Shown: piece after piece, positions 23,701 to 31,314 of the stretch | Position numbering within the stretch: the stretch's first letter is position 1 | Layout: the number at the start of each line of letters is the position of its first letter | Virus record (IMG/VR): IMGVR_UViG_3300007734_000698 | Location: 1 to 44,980 of that record | Origin: a virus | Direction: 5' to 3' (one strand) | DNA length: 44,980 nt | The notes under the pieces: generated by a model | The model's database searches: none | Seen by the model: only the letters and a program-made list of their open reading frames with translations | What the model was told of the DNA's origin: nothing | Made by a program: the position numbers and the translations under genes

Positions 23701-24425
23701 AAAATATACACTTCGTACACGGTCTTCACGACGACGGTTTCAACATTTGCGACAGAATCGCAATCGCTTCCGCTTGGATGAACAATCCAGACTGGAGCGT
23801 TTTTCTTTGGTGTCCCAAGGAGCCGACTGGCGAGCAGTGGGAAAAGCTGAAGGCGAAGGTTCCGGTTCGCGTGATGTTTGTTGATGATTTCAAAACTTGG
23901 AACGGAAAGGTTGTTCCCAAGTATCAGCACCGCGCCGACTTGATTCGCCATGCGGTTTTGTATGCGATGGGCGGAGTTTACGCCGACACGGACACGATTA
24001 CGCTCGCTCCTTTCCCGAAGGAATGGCTTGAGCATGACGCTGTTTTAGGGCGCGAGTTCTGCGGCGAAGGAACTATCGGACTCTGCAACGCTGTCATGTA
24101 CAGCAAGATGCACGGACAGTTTCAGTGGAAGTGGCTTCAGGAATGGCAAAAGTTTGACGGCACCGGATGGAACGAGACTTCGGTTCAATTTCCGTGGAGG
24201 CTGCATCAAGAAAATCCGGGTCTTTGCAAAGCAGTTGATTTTGAGATGCTCGGTTTCATTCACTGCGAATCTGGAAAATACTGGGAACCCAACTATTCGT
24301 TAGATGGATGTGTGGTTGCGCATTTGTGGAGGTCGTACCACACACCGAGAATGAATTCTTTAACTGAAGAAATTATAAATAAAAAAGAAAACGTCTACTG
24401 TGAACACGCTTCAAAATATCTTTGA
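23697..24425 (+). CDS. GT32-like glycosyltransferase (DXD type, 242 aa)
   Basis: The signature of the GT32/capsular polysaccharide family is present: YQHRADLIRHAVLYAMGGVY followed by the DXD motif ADTDT (D97 and D99), which holds metal and nucleotide sugar. The N terminus (IHFVHGLHDDGF) is the expected first strand. A later His/Trp pair (VVAHLWRSYH) is also family-like. It overlaps the portal stop by four bases, so it is made with the packaging proteins. It probably adds a sugar to a virion or host glycan; the acceptor is unknown. Confidence 0.7.
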   Translation: MKNIHFVHGLHDDGFNICDRIAIASAWMNNPDWSVFLWCPKEPTGEQWEKLKAKVPVRVMFVDDFKTWNGKVVPKYQHRADLIRHAVLYAMGGVYADTDTITLAPFPKEWLEHDAVLGREFCGEGTIGLCNAVMYSKMHGQFQWKWLQEWQKFDGTGWNETSVQFPWRLHQENPGLCKAVDFEMLGFIHCESGKYWEPNYSLDGCVVAHLWRSYHTPRMNSLTEEIINKKENVYCEHASKYL

Positions 24426-24957
24426 TGATATCTACGAACACGATAAGTGGAATGGTGGATCTGGCCCCGGTTCAAACAAATCAAACACAACAGAATACGC
24501 TTCTTATCTCAACGAACTGATTCGCTCTCTTGGAGTAAAGTCTTTCTTAGATGTTGGATGTGGCGACTGGCAGCTTGCGGAACAGATTGATCTAAGCGGA
24601 ATCCGGTACAAAGGAATCGACGTCAGTAACAGGGCGATTGAAATAGCGAGGTCGAAAGCTCCATCTAAAACCGATCTTTTGAGCGGAACTATTTTTGAGG
24701 TTGATGAGCTGTTTGATTTTGTTCACATCAAAGATGTACTGCAGCATCTTCCATTTTCTGAATGCGACAAGATTTTGAGCAAAGCGACTAAAAATAAATA
24801 CGTTTTAGTGGTAAACGACCATTGCGAATCAAACTCTGACACAGATGCCGGAGGATACAGGCCGATCAACGTGTTGTACTGGCCAAATTCTAAGCTCTTA
24901 AGAATGTTCAACATTGGCGGATTCAATAAATCAGCAGTTTTAATAACAAACAAATGA
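24400..24957 (+). CDS. SAM-dependent methyltransferase (185 aa)
   Basis: The GTG start at 24400 lies within the end of the preceding gene (26-base overlap). Motif I is FLDVGCGDWQLAEQ (residues 49-62), motif II GIDVSNRAIEIA, and a motif IV-like stretch is DFVHIKDVLQHLP, as in class I methyltransferases of the UbiE/Methyltransf_11 type. The substrate is unknown. Placement between two glycosyltransferases suggests methylation of a sugar. This region is more A/T-rich than its neighbours, which may mean later acquisition. Confidence 0.7.
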   Translation: MNTLQNIFDDIYEHDKWNGGSGPGSNKSNTTEYASYLNELIRSLGVKSFLDVGCGDWQLAEQIDLSGIRYKGIDVSNRAIEIARSKAPSKTDLLSGTIFEVDELFDFVHIKDVLQHLPFSECDKILSKATKNKYVLVVNDHCESNSDTDAGGYRPINVLYWPNSKLLRMFNIGGFNKSAVLITNK

Positions 24958-25586
24958 AGTTTCCAACAACATTTTGCGTTTCCCTAAAATCAGCAGTTCA
25001 AAGAAGGGAAATTGTTTCCAAACATTTGAAAAGTCATGGAATTGATTTTCATCTATTCGATGCAATTCACGCTCCAAGGATGGGACTAGAAACAAAACTC
25101 TCATACCTTGATGACCATCCGAATTGGATTCCTGAAGATGGTCCGACATACAGGATTTCCCAAAGCGTCCTCGGTTGCTCCATGTCGCATTACACGATTT
25201 GGAGGATAATGGAGTATCTGGATGACGATTATTTCTTGGTCCTCGAGGATGACGTTGAGCTTTGTGAGGGCTTCAAGGAGAAGCTGATGTCAAAAATTGA
25301 GAATCTGCCGAGCGATTGGCAGTTTGTTTTTGTGGGCCATTGCTGCCTTGATCCAAAGATGCTGATGGTTCGCGAAGGAGTGGCTCACACCCCAACTCCG
25401 CCGATGTGTACACACGCATATCTGGTCCGAAAAACCGCCGTTAAACATTTAATTGCAACCAATGAGTTGATGTATGCGCCGATAGATATTCAGCTCAAAA
25501 AGCGAACTCTTCCAACAATCAGCCACTACTCATTAGTGCCTCCTCTTGCAACTCAAAATGGACAACCAAGTACAATCAATGGATAA
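24954..25586 (+). CDS. GT25-family glycosyltransferase (LPS biosynthesis type, 210 aa)
   Basis: The family features are clear: TTFCVSLKSAVQRREIVSKH (start strand and Arg-rich helix), FDAIHAP, GCSMSHYTIWRIMEYLDDDY (the conserved Ser-His pair) and the acidic motif FLVLEDDVEL (residues 94-103). The later CTHAYLVRKTAVKHLI also fits. GT25 enzymes move galactose or similar sugars in LPS or on collagen-like proteins. It overlaps both neighbours and belongs to a five-gene sugar cassette between portal and scaffold. Confidence 0.75.
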   Translation: MKFPTTFCVSLKSAVQRREIVSKHLKSHGIDFHLFDAIHAPRMGLETKLSYLDDHPNWIPEDGPTYRISQSVLGCSMSHYTIWRIMEYLDDDYFLVLEDDVELCEGFKEKLMSKIENLPSDWQFVFVGHCCLDPKMLMVREGVAHTPTPPMCTHAYLVRKTAVKHLIATNELMYAPIDIQLKKRTLPTISHYSLVPPLATQNGQPSTING

Positions 25587-26184
25587 CGAATCTTGGGAAA
25601 AAGTCATTAAAGCTCGAAGCTTTATTCCAGGGTGGACGTTCGAGGAGAAAAGTCGATACATGTTCGACATTGTTCTTCAATCAAAGCCAAGCGTCGTTGT
25701 TGAAGTTGGAGTCTGGAGAGGCCTAAGTGTCGCAAGCTTTTGCGCGGCGTCGCTGATTCATCAATGCAAAGTGTTTGCAATTGATCCGTGGAGCAAATGC
25801 GCGATGAGCGAAAACGGATACAGCGTCCATTTAACCGAAGGTCAAGATCAACTTGATCTAATCTATCACCAGTTTATTCGTGATTTTAAGGTTCTTGGAT
25901 TGGACAAGAATTTAACCACGATTCGGAAAACCTCCTTCGACGCATCATTCGATTTTGCCGATGAAAGCATCGACATTTTCCACTTGGATGGAGCGCATAC
26001 CGAATGGGATTCAATGCGAGACTTGATTGCGTGGACCCCAAAGATTAAAGTCGGAGGACTGTTCATCATGGATGACGCGAATTGGGAAACCATGAAGCTC
26101 GTCCAAGAACTTGCGCTTAAAAAATACGAGCATTCGACGTATCTAGAAGGCGGAAAAACTCGGGTATTTGTGCGAAAACAATGA
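25558..26184 (+). CDS. Class I methyltransferase (Methyltransf_24 / cephalosporin-hydroxylase-like, 208 aa)
   Basis: From ATG 25558 the motif I analogue is VVVEVGVWRGLSVASF (around residues 46-61). The later FHLDGAHTEWDSMRDLIAWT and GGLFIMDDANW follow the pattern of sugar O-methyltransferases of the Methyltransf_24/TylF kind, which use a conserved Asp-rich loop. ATG 25558 was preferred to TTG 25546. It overlaps the GT25 gene by 29 bases. The likely role is methylation of a sugar or glycan; the acceptor is unknown. Confidence 0.65.
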   Translation: MDNQVQSMDNESWEKVIKARSFIPGWTFEEKSRYMFDIVLQSKPSVVVEVGVWRGLSVASFCAASLIHQCKVFAIDPWSKCAMSENGYSVHLTEGQDQLDLIYHQFIRDFKVLGLDKNLTTIRKTSFDASFDFADESIDIFHLDGAHTEWDSMRDLIAWTPKIKVGGLFIMDDANWETMKLVQELALKKYEHSTYLEGGKTRVFVRKQ

Positions 26185-27533
26185 AAGACATAATCCGAAG
26201 TCTGTCCCTTAAAGCTCTCAAACGATTTGCAAATGGAGGCGATGGTCAGGTGGATCTTCTGGCTGAAATCGAAGACCTTCGCAAAACCCTTGAGATTCGA
26301 ACCAAAGAACATGACGAGCATCTGACCGATGTCCGCGAGGAACGCGATCATTGGCTCGCTCTCTACGATGAAATCAAATTTGCAGCCGAGTTTCTAATGA
26401 GCTACGCAAAAAATGACGTCCCCAAGCTGTGCGAACAAACTGATTGGGAGACTGGCAAAATCGTCCTTCCGCAGGAAACCGGGACGTACTACTTCAACCC
26501 AGCGATTATGCAGGAGCCGGATGGCAAGATCCTGCTCTTCGCACGTCGCTGCCGTAACAAGCGCGAGAAGGACGAGGATGTCTACGTTGAGAAAAACGAC
26601 ATCGTTGTCTTCGAGCTGAGTAAAGATTTACGAGCCACAAAGAAGGCTCTAATCCAGCTCACGTCGCATTACCCTCTTGAACAATTTGAAGACCCTCGCG
26701 TCATCAAGTTTGGTGACAAATACGGCGTCAGTTGCGCCACATTCATCCCGTTCAAGAGCTACGCGCATCAGGGCATGTTCCTTCTGGACAAGCAGTTCCT
26801 GAACGTAGGCCGCTTCGACACGATCTACGGCAACAACTACGCGCAGGCCATGATCAACGATGGCCATGAGAAGAACTGGACCTACTTTGTCCACGATAAT
26901 GCGCCACACATGGTGTATTCGGCCAATCCTCATGTCGTTTTGCGCCTTAATGGGCGTTTAGAGAAGGAGCAGGAGTACGTCACCGAAGAGTTCAATCCTC
27001 TCTGGAAGTTTGGCGAGGTGCGTGGCGGTTCGAACCCTATTCTGGCCGACGGTCTGTACTGGACCTTCTTCCACAGCTCTCTGCCGTGGATCAACAAGAA
27101 GCGCCGTTACTACATGGGTGCGTACGCTTTTGAAACGAAGCCGCCTTTCCGCATCGCTCGAATGACGACACTGCCGATCCTGACTGGAACAAACCAGCAG
27201 GACTGGTGGCCGGGATTGCCTGCGGTCGTATTCCCATGCGGCGCATTCTTCGACAGCGCAAAGAATCAATTCGTCGTTTCGTACGGCATCAACGATATTG
27301 ATTGCGGCTACATCAAGCTTCCTTTGGCCGACATGCTGGAGGTAACGAAGGTGATTCGACCCAAGCGCGATGTTGTCAACAAAGAGAAGCCGATCAAACT
27401 AGACGACGTTCTTGATCCAATTCCGCAGAAACATAAACTCAAACGACACAAAAATTCAAAGCATGATCAACTGGCTAAGAGGCTCGACGAAGAACCGCAA
27501 GGAGACAGCAAAGAACCTGATGCAGTTGCCTGA
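26181..27533 (+). CDS. GH130-like five-bladed beta-propeller protein with coiled-coil start (450 aa)
   Basis: Residues 1-75 are helical and coiled-coil-like (DLLAEIEDLRKTLEIRTKEH). From about 90 the sequence follows glycoside phosphorylase family 130 and related propellers: NPAIMQEPDGKILLFARR, FEDPRVIKFGDKYGVSCATF, HDNAPHMVYSANPHVVLRL, FGEVRGGSNPILADGLYWTF and YYMGAYAFETKPPFRIAR. GH130 enzymes cleave mannosides by phosphate, but phage members may only bind glycans. I cannot confirm catalytic residues. It ends the glycan cassette. The C-terminal 50 residues are Lys/Glu-rich and probably disordered. Confidence 0.65.
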   Translation: MKDIIRSLSLKALKRFANGGDGQVDLLAEIEDLRKTLEIRTKEHDEHLTDVREERDHWLALYDEIKFAAEFLMSYAKNDVPKLCEQTDWETGKIVLPQETGTYYFNPAIMQEPDGKILLFARRCRNKREKDEDVYVEKNDIVVFELSKDLRATKKALIQLTSHYPLEQFEDPRVIKFGDKYGVSCATFIPFKSYAHQGMFLLDKQFLNVGRFDTIYGNNYAQAMINDGHEKNWTYFVHDNAPHMVYSANPHVVLRLNGRLEKEQEYVTEEFNPLWKFGEVRGGSNPILADGLYWTFFHSSLPWINKKRRYYMGAYAFETKPPFRIARMTTLPILTGTNQQDWWPGLPAVVFPCGAFFDSAKNQFVVSYGINDIDCGYIKLPLADMLEVTKVIRPKRDVVNKEKPIKLDDVLDPIPQKHKLKRHKNSKHDQLAKRLDEEPQGDSKEPDAVA

Positions 27534-27795
27534 GGTAGACATTCTCGAATGGACAACGTCGGGGCAAACAGCAGAACTTGCGATTATTCTGCAAAATCCA
27601 ATTCTTCGGATGGCTTTACGCATCGTCGCAGAATCGATGCCGATTCCGATGCCATCCAACGGAACCAAAGAATCTGACATTGTTTTCGCTGCCGGTGTAA
27701 CCGCTGGCTACGCGCATTGTCTTGAAAACCTGCGAAAACTTGCAGTAACCGACACAACGAGAGAACCTGAAGCAACATTCGAAAAACAATACTAA
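27463..27795 (+). CDS. Hypothetical protein upstream of scaffold (110 aa)
   Basis: From ATG 27463 it overlaps the GH130-like gene by 71 bases; the frame is open upstream to 27412. The core is helical (TAELAIILQNPILRMALRIV) with a second helix (AAGVTAGYAHCLENLRKLAV). Small helical proteins just before the scaffold are common in phages, but I do not recognise the family. The stop lies three bases before the scaffold ATG. Confidence 0.5.
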   Translation: MINWLRGSTKNRKETAKNLMQLPEVDILEWTTSGQTAELAIILQNPILRMALRIVAESMPIPMPSNGTKESDIVFAAGVTAGYAHCLENLRKLAVTDTTREPEATFEKQY

Positions 27796-27798
27796 TTT

Positions 27799-28983
27799 AT
27801 GGAAGAACCGCTCAACTCACCCGTAATTCACTCCGCGCAACCGCCTGACTTTGGCAACTCGTTCATCGACGCGTTCAATGCGAACACTCTTGATGACGCC
27901 GCATCGGCTGATGAGTCGGCCAATTCTGCCTCTCAGGTAACTGAAGAGCCTAAGCAGAAGAAGTCATCGACGCCAAAGTCTGAGTCGAACACCAAACTCA
28001 GCAGGTCTGAGATGGATATCGAGCAGATGTTCACTTCAAAGCAGAAGGCTGCGGCTACCGAGGATTCCTCGGCTACTGATGACTCTGGCATTCCTGAGTC
28101 CATCAAGTCCACGAAGGCCGCTGATGCTTTCCGCAAGATCAAGGAAGAGAAGGCGCAGTTGTCCAAGCAGCTTGAGGAGTTCAAGGCTGGCAAGTCTTTG
28201 AGTTCAAACTCCGAGGCGCAGCTCAAGACCTTGCAAGAGGAGCGTGACGCGCTTTCCGAGCGTGTTCGCTTGCTCGATATCGAGCGTCATCCTGAGTTCG
28301 TTAAGAAGTATGAAGGCAAGATTACCGGCGTGTTCGAGTCGATGAAGAGTCTTGTTGGAACTGATGGCGATAGGCTTGTTGGCCTGCTCAAGTCGCCTGA
28401 GAACGACTACCGGAACTCGCAGATCGACGACATCGTTGAGAACCTTTCATCGGCCAAGAGGGCCAAGCTCGGCGCATTAATCGTCAAGTACGACGAAATC
28501 AACGGCGAAAAGTCTGCTGAGATGTCTGAAGCGAAGGCTGACTACGACTCGATCATCTCGAAGTACCAGCAGGACAACGAAACGAACACTCGCACTGCAT
28601 TGGAGTCGGCCAATAAGACTTGGACAAAGGTTAGCGAGAATGCCCGTGCGCTTGAAATCTTTGAGCCGCGTGAAAACGACGAGGAATGGAATACGGAGCT
28701 GAATGGCCGACTTAGCCTCGCCCAGCAAATCTTCAACGGCGAGAACAGCGAAGAAGACCTCGCCAAAGCTGCCCTATGGGCCGCTGCCGCGCCGAAGTAT
28801 CGCGAGCTTCTCTATTCTCAGGTGGAGGTAAACAAGCGTCTCAAAGCCGAACTAGCGAAGCTTCGTGGCAGCGAACCCGGCGTAAGCTCGAAAGCGACGA
28901 ATCCTGGCTTCAAGTCGGCCAATACTAACTCTGCCAAGAGCGAGGACTTTGTCGCCAACGTGATGAAGTCGTTAGGACGCTGA
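27799..28983 (+). CDS. Scaffolding protein (394 aa)
   Basis: The product is highly acidic and helical. An unstructured Ser/Thr/Ala-rich N terminus (DDAASADESANSASQVTEEP) leads into coiled-coil segments (AFRKIKEEKAQLSKQLEEFK; LKTLQEERDALSERVRLLDI) and ends with a Lys-containing stretch (FVANVMKSLGR). Length, acidity, coiled coils and place at the end of the portal block fit a podovirus scaffold. The start follows the preceding stop by three bases, and a strong terminator lies 20 bases after the stop. The major capsid protein it should assemble is on the opposite strand, about 4 kb away. Confidence 0.75.
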   Translation: MEEPLNSPVIHSAQPPDFGNSFIDAFNANTLDDAASADESANSASQVTEEPKQKKSSTPKSESNTKLSRSEMDIEQMFTSKQKAAATEDSSATDDSGIPESIKSTKAADAFRKIKEEKAQLSKQLEEFKAGKSLSSNSEAQLKTLQEERDALSERVRLLDIERHPEFVKKYEGKITGVFESMKSLVGTDGDRLVGLLKSPENDYRNSQIDDIVENLSSAKRAKLGALIVKYDEINGEKSAEMSEAKADYDSIISKYQQDNETNTRTALESANKTWTKVSENARALEIFEPRENDEEWNTELNGRLSLAQQIFNGENSEEDLAKAALWAAAAPKYRELLYSQVEVNKRLKAELAKLRGSEPGVSSKATNPGFKSANTNSAKSEDFVANVMKSLGR

Positions 28984-29003
28984 TTCGCTGCGCTCAAACA
29001 ATT

Positions 29004-29045
29004 ATCCCCCGATGGTTTTAATTACCGCCGGGGGATTTTCGTTTT
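29004..29045 (+). terminator. Rho-independent terminator after the scaffold gene
   Basis: An 8-bp perfect stem (ATCCCCCG at 29004-29011 with CGGGGGAT at 29029-29036) is followed by TTTTCGTTTT. The TGGT/ACC bases inside the loop can add more pairs. It ends the plus-strand packaging block. On the minus strand the same stem is followed by a poor T-run, so bidirectional use is doubtful. Confidence 0.75.
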
Positions 29046-29047
29046 AA

Positions 29048-29188
29048 TCACTTACGATAAGGTCCGCTGCCGCTTGGAACAGGCTTCGGACTTGGCTTAA
29101 TCGGAGGCTTCGGCGGCGGCGACTGTTTGTAAGGTCCGCTTCCGCCACCGACTGGGGGTGAACCTTTATATGGTGCGTTATTGCTCAT
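29048..29188 (-). CDS. Proline-rich small protein with SGPYK repeats (46 aa)
   Basis: The start ATG at 29188 has a clear ribosome binding site (AAAGGA) and overlaps the stop of the spanin-like lipoprotein gene (ATGA). The protein begins MSNNAPYKGSPPVGGG, with SGPYK repeated near the middle and SGPYRK at the end, divided by Pro/Lys-rich text. It is probably unstructured. It is the last gene of the lysis end of the minus block. The function is unknown; a surface or lysis accessory role is a guess. Confidence 0.5.
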   Translation of the reverse strand: MSNNAPYKGSPPVGGGSGPYKQSPPPKPPIKPSPKPVPSGSGPYRK

Positions 29189-29412
29189 TGTTCCTTTGGT
29201 AGTGCATACCAACCTTCGTGGATGATGATGCGGTTATTACTACGCACCGATTTGCCGTTGGCGTCAATGACCCAAACCTTAGCCTTAACGCTCTCAGCGA
29301 GGCGCACAGGCTCACCGTGGGGGACGTAAATCACCCGGCTTGCGCAGCTCACGCTCATGCTCATCAATGCGAGCAAGAAGACCGCGCTTAAGATCGGGTT
29401 GTTTCTTTGCAT
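29185..29412 (-). CDS. Outer-membrane lipoprotein, candidate o-spanin (75 aa)
   Basis: The N terminus (NPILSAVFLLALMSMSVSC) is a lipoprotein signal with a lipobox-like end and Cys, followed by a beta-rich mature part: RVIYVPHGEPVRLAESVKAK, VWVIDANGKSV, then a WYALP end. The mature part matches a small phage domain often seen beside holin genes. A lipoprotein overlapping a small N-terminal membrane protein in another frame (29312-29491) resembles Rz1 within Rz. In Gram-negative hosts such pairs disrupt the outer membrane at lysis. The mature length of about 52 residues is within the o-spanin range. Confidence 0.55.
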   Translation of the reverse strand: MQRNNPILSAVFLLALMSMSVSCASRVIYVPHGEPVRLAESVKAKVWVIDANGKSVRSNNRIIIHEGWYALPKEQ

Positions 29413-29491
29413 CTTCGCTTGAGACGTCCTGCTTCGTTAGCGCGTGAAGCCAGATAACCAGCTTCATCACCAAGTCGGACAGAAAGTTCAT
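29312..29491 (-). CDS. Small N-terminal membrane-anchored protein, candidate i-spanin (59 aa)
   Basis: Read on the minus strand from ATG 29491: MNFLSDLVMKLVIWLHALTK, then a charged helical tail (SSEDAKKQPDLKRGLLARID, EHERELRKPGD). One hydrophobic segment is followed by a charged helix, the plan of an i-spanin, though this is shorter than typical Rz. The ATG overlaps the stop of the holin-like gene (ATGA), and its 3' third overlaps the lipoprotein gene by 101 bases in another frame. Confidence 0.5.
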   Translation of the reverse strand: MNFLSDLVMKLVIWLHALTKQDVSSEDAKKQPDLKRGLLARIDEHERELRKPGDLRPPR

Positions 29492-29685
29492 TCAGCCTTC
29501 ACGGCGTCGGAAGGAGCCTTTGAGGTCTTGCGATTGTTGTAAACAGACCAGCCAACGCCAGCGATGCTTACGACGGCACCAGCGAGTTCAGCAACTTGAT
29601 CAGCACTGGCCAACCCTTTGGCGACGAGAAAACCACCGGCAGCGGTGAGAAAATGGCGAATGAGAGAGGAGAGATTGGAATTCAT
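29488..29685 (-). CDS. Holin-like protein (Pam3 gp28-like, 65 aa)
   Basis: From ATG 29685 the product has two hydrophobic segments: HFLTAAGGFLVAKGLASADQ and VAELAGAVVSIAGVGWSVYN, then a polar tail with basic residues. This is the pattern of a small phage holin family (Pam3 gp28 type) as I know it. Start and stop both overlap neighbours by four bases. It would form lesions in the inner membrane at the end of infection. Confidence 0.6.
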   Translation of the reverse strand: MNSNLSSLIRHFLTAAGGFLVAKGLASADQVAELAGAVVSIAGVGWSVYNNRKTSKAPSDAVKAE

Positions 29686-29876
29686 TTTTCGTTTTTGAGT
29701 TTGCGATACAGTTCGACCGCTTTGACGGCGCAAGTGAGAAGCGCGGCGAGTGCGCCAAGTCCCAACGATGCAGTTTTGAGATGAGGATCGGATAAAACCG
29801 CGTTCCCGAGAATGCCGATGATCGGACCACCGACGCCTATTGAGATATCTCGAATGAAAGCGTGGTGGTCCGTCAT
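29682..29876 (-). CDS. Small membrane protein, second holin or antiholin candidate (64 aa)
   Basis: It starts MTDHHAFIRDISIGVGGPII and has two hydrophobic stretches (IGVGGPIIGILGNAVL and LGLGALAALLTCAVKAV) followed by a basic end (LYRKLKNEK). It precedes the holin-like gene and is coupled to it by ATGA. Pairs of small membrane proteins in this position often act as holin and regulator. Confidence 0.55.
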   Translation of the reverse strand: MTDHHAFIRDISIGVGGPIIGILGNAVLSDPHLKTASLGLGALAALLTCAVKAVELYRKLKNEK

Positions 29877-29885
29877 CGTATGCGA

Positions 29886-30170
29886 TTAGTTAGCGACTGG
29901 AGCCTCTGCAAGCGAATCAGCCGTTGCAACAACCGGCACCGGATTCGCCAGCTTGTAAGCCTCCACAATCGCCGGAGTCCACAGCGCGTTGGCAATATTC
30001 ACAACCTCGACTGGCTGGCCTTCTAGCGAGTCACCGGGATTGAGCGTGTACTGAGCGGTAATCTCAGAACCGACAACCGTGCCATCGTTGTCGTAATCAA
30101 CGCCGGTCGTGACAAACAACGAGTTGTTCTGATTTACCTGCACTGCGACGATATTGACTGGTACGATCAT
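29886..30170 (-). CDS. Conserved phage protein, paralogue A (94 aa)
   Basis: The first half is beta-like (VPVNIVAVQVNQNNSLFVTT). The C-terminal half (GDSLEGQPVEVVNIANALWT, PAIVEAYKLANPV) is clearly related to the end of the next gene upstream (GSDLTGQPEQVVAIANAVWT). The two are tandem paralogues, probably arisen by duplication. They lie between fibre-like genes and the holins. No function is known to me; a structural or fibre-associated role is plausible. Confidence 0.55.
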   Translation of the reverse strand: MIVPVNIVAVQVNQNNSLFVTTGVDYDNDGTVVGSEITAQYTLNPGDSLEGQPVEVVNIANALWTPAIVEAYKLANPVPVVATADSLAEAPVAN

Positions 30171-30418
30171 TGGATGATGGGGCTAGGGGTTTGGCTGGCA
30201 GCGTAGGCAGCGACAGCGGCAGGAGTCCAGACAGCGTTGGCAATCGCTACAACCTGTTCGGGCTGACCAGTAAGGTCGGAGCCGGGAATGAGGCAGTAGC
30301 GGCGGAAGGTGGAAGCCTTCACGGCTTCTCCATCGACGATCTGATCCGACAAGCGGACCTGAAGCGTCGTGTTGGGAAGAACCTCGCAGAGCGAGAAGAT
30401 AGAGCGTTCGGTGAGCAT
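30167..30418 (-). CDS. Conserved phage protein, paralogue B (83 aa)
   Basis: ATG 30418 gives MLTERSIFSLCEVLPNTTLQ; the frame is open upstream to 30484, but that part would overlap the fibre gene ending at 30423. The C-terminal half (GQPEQVVAIANAVWTPAAVA) repeats that of the downstream neighbour. The stop overlaps the next ATG at 30170 (ATGA). The function is unknown. Confidence 0.55.
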   Translation of the reverse strand: MLTERSIFSLCEVLPNTTLQVRLSDQIVDGEAVKASTFRRYCLIPGSDLTGQPEQVVAIANAVWTPAAVAAYAASQTPSPIIQ

Positions 30419-30422
30419 AGGG

Positions 30423-31286
30423 TTAAACGTCGTAGGTAAAGGCAAAATAGGTACTGACAGATCCTGCTGCATACACACCAACAACGTTCACATAAATATC
30501 GGTTGCATCCACAAATCTCGGACTATAAGTAACGCCTGCTGGTGGTGCCGTTGCTGCGACCATTGCGCTACGCGCTCCTGCCGTAAAAGGCAGTCCGCTA
30601 ATGACAAGATTACCAGTGATGTTAGTTGTATTTGGAGTTATGGAAGCAAAAACTTGTCTTCCTATTTTTGTGTAACGTCCGGTAGTTAAATTCGTAAACG
30701 TGCCTCCGGTAATCGTCCCCGTCCAAGTCCCCTCCTCGTAATCATTCAGCAGCTCGGAGGTTCCGTTACTAGAAGTCGCGGAGAAGTCGATGCCTTTGCC
30801 GGATGTAGCCATTACTACGTTTCCGGTGGAAACGGTTACGTTGCCGGTAGCACGAGCAACTGTAAGCACATCCGCAACCGTTCCATAACTCAACAAATGG
30901 AAATCACTGTCGCCAGTTTCCCTAAGACCCATAATCCAATCATTTGTGGATGAGGTCTTAAACTGAATACCTCCTGCCGTCAGGTTTGTTGGTCGAGAAA
31001 TTTGGTTCAACGAATTTCCAGACGAAGCAGTCGCTGTAAAGCCAGCACTAGCTCCGCTGAGTGCTAAACTTGCAGCACTCAAAGCCCCAGTCACACCCAG
31101 CGTCGTCCCCACCGTAGCTGCGCCGGTGATGGTGGCGGTTCCCGGTACGACGATGTTGTTGCCGCTCGGGCCAACAGCCGTGTACAGCTCGGTAAAGTTT
31201 TGGTTGGTGTAATCGAACGAGGTCCGCAGCGGCGTCCCCGTTCCGTCGTTCGGCGATGCGCCGATATTGATGGTTTGCTTTGCCAT
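30423..31286 (-). CDS. Tail fibre / receptor-binding-like protein (287 aa)
   Basis: The N terminus (KQTINIGASPNDGTGTPLRT followed by SFDYTNQNFTELY) is a motif common at the start of phage fibre and virion proteins. The rest is Thr/Gly/Ser-rich beta sequence typical of fibre shafts (GTATITGAATVGTTLGVTGA, STGNVVMATSGKGIDFSA). The C-terminal domain begins around YEEGTWTGTITGG and carries YTKIGRQVFASITP, like C-terminal domains of other tail fibres. It probably forms trimers exposed at the virion surface. Confidence 0.65.
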   Translation of the reverse strand: MAKQTINIGASPNDGTGTPLRTSFDYTNQNFTELYTAVGPSGNNIVVPGTATITGAATVGTTLGVTGALSAASLALSGASAGFTATASSGNSLNQISRPTNLTAGGIQFKTSSTNDWIMGLRETGDSDFHLLSYGTVADVLTVARATGNVTVSTGNVVMATSGKGIDFSATSSNGTSELLNDYEEGTWTGTITGGTFTNLTTGRYTKIGRQVFASITPNTTNITGNLVISGLPFTAGARSAMVAATAPPAGVTYSPRFVDATDIYVNVVGVYAAGSVSTYFAFTYDV

Positions 31287-31314
31287 ATGAAATGTTAAAT
31301 GGTTTTACCGTAGA

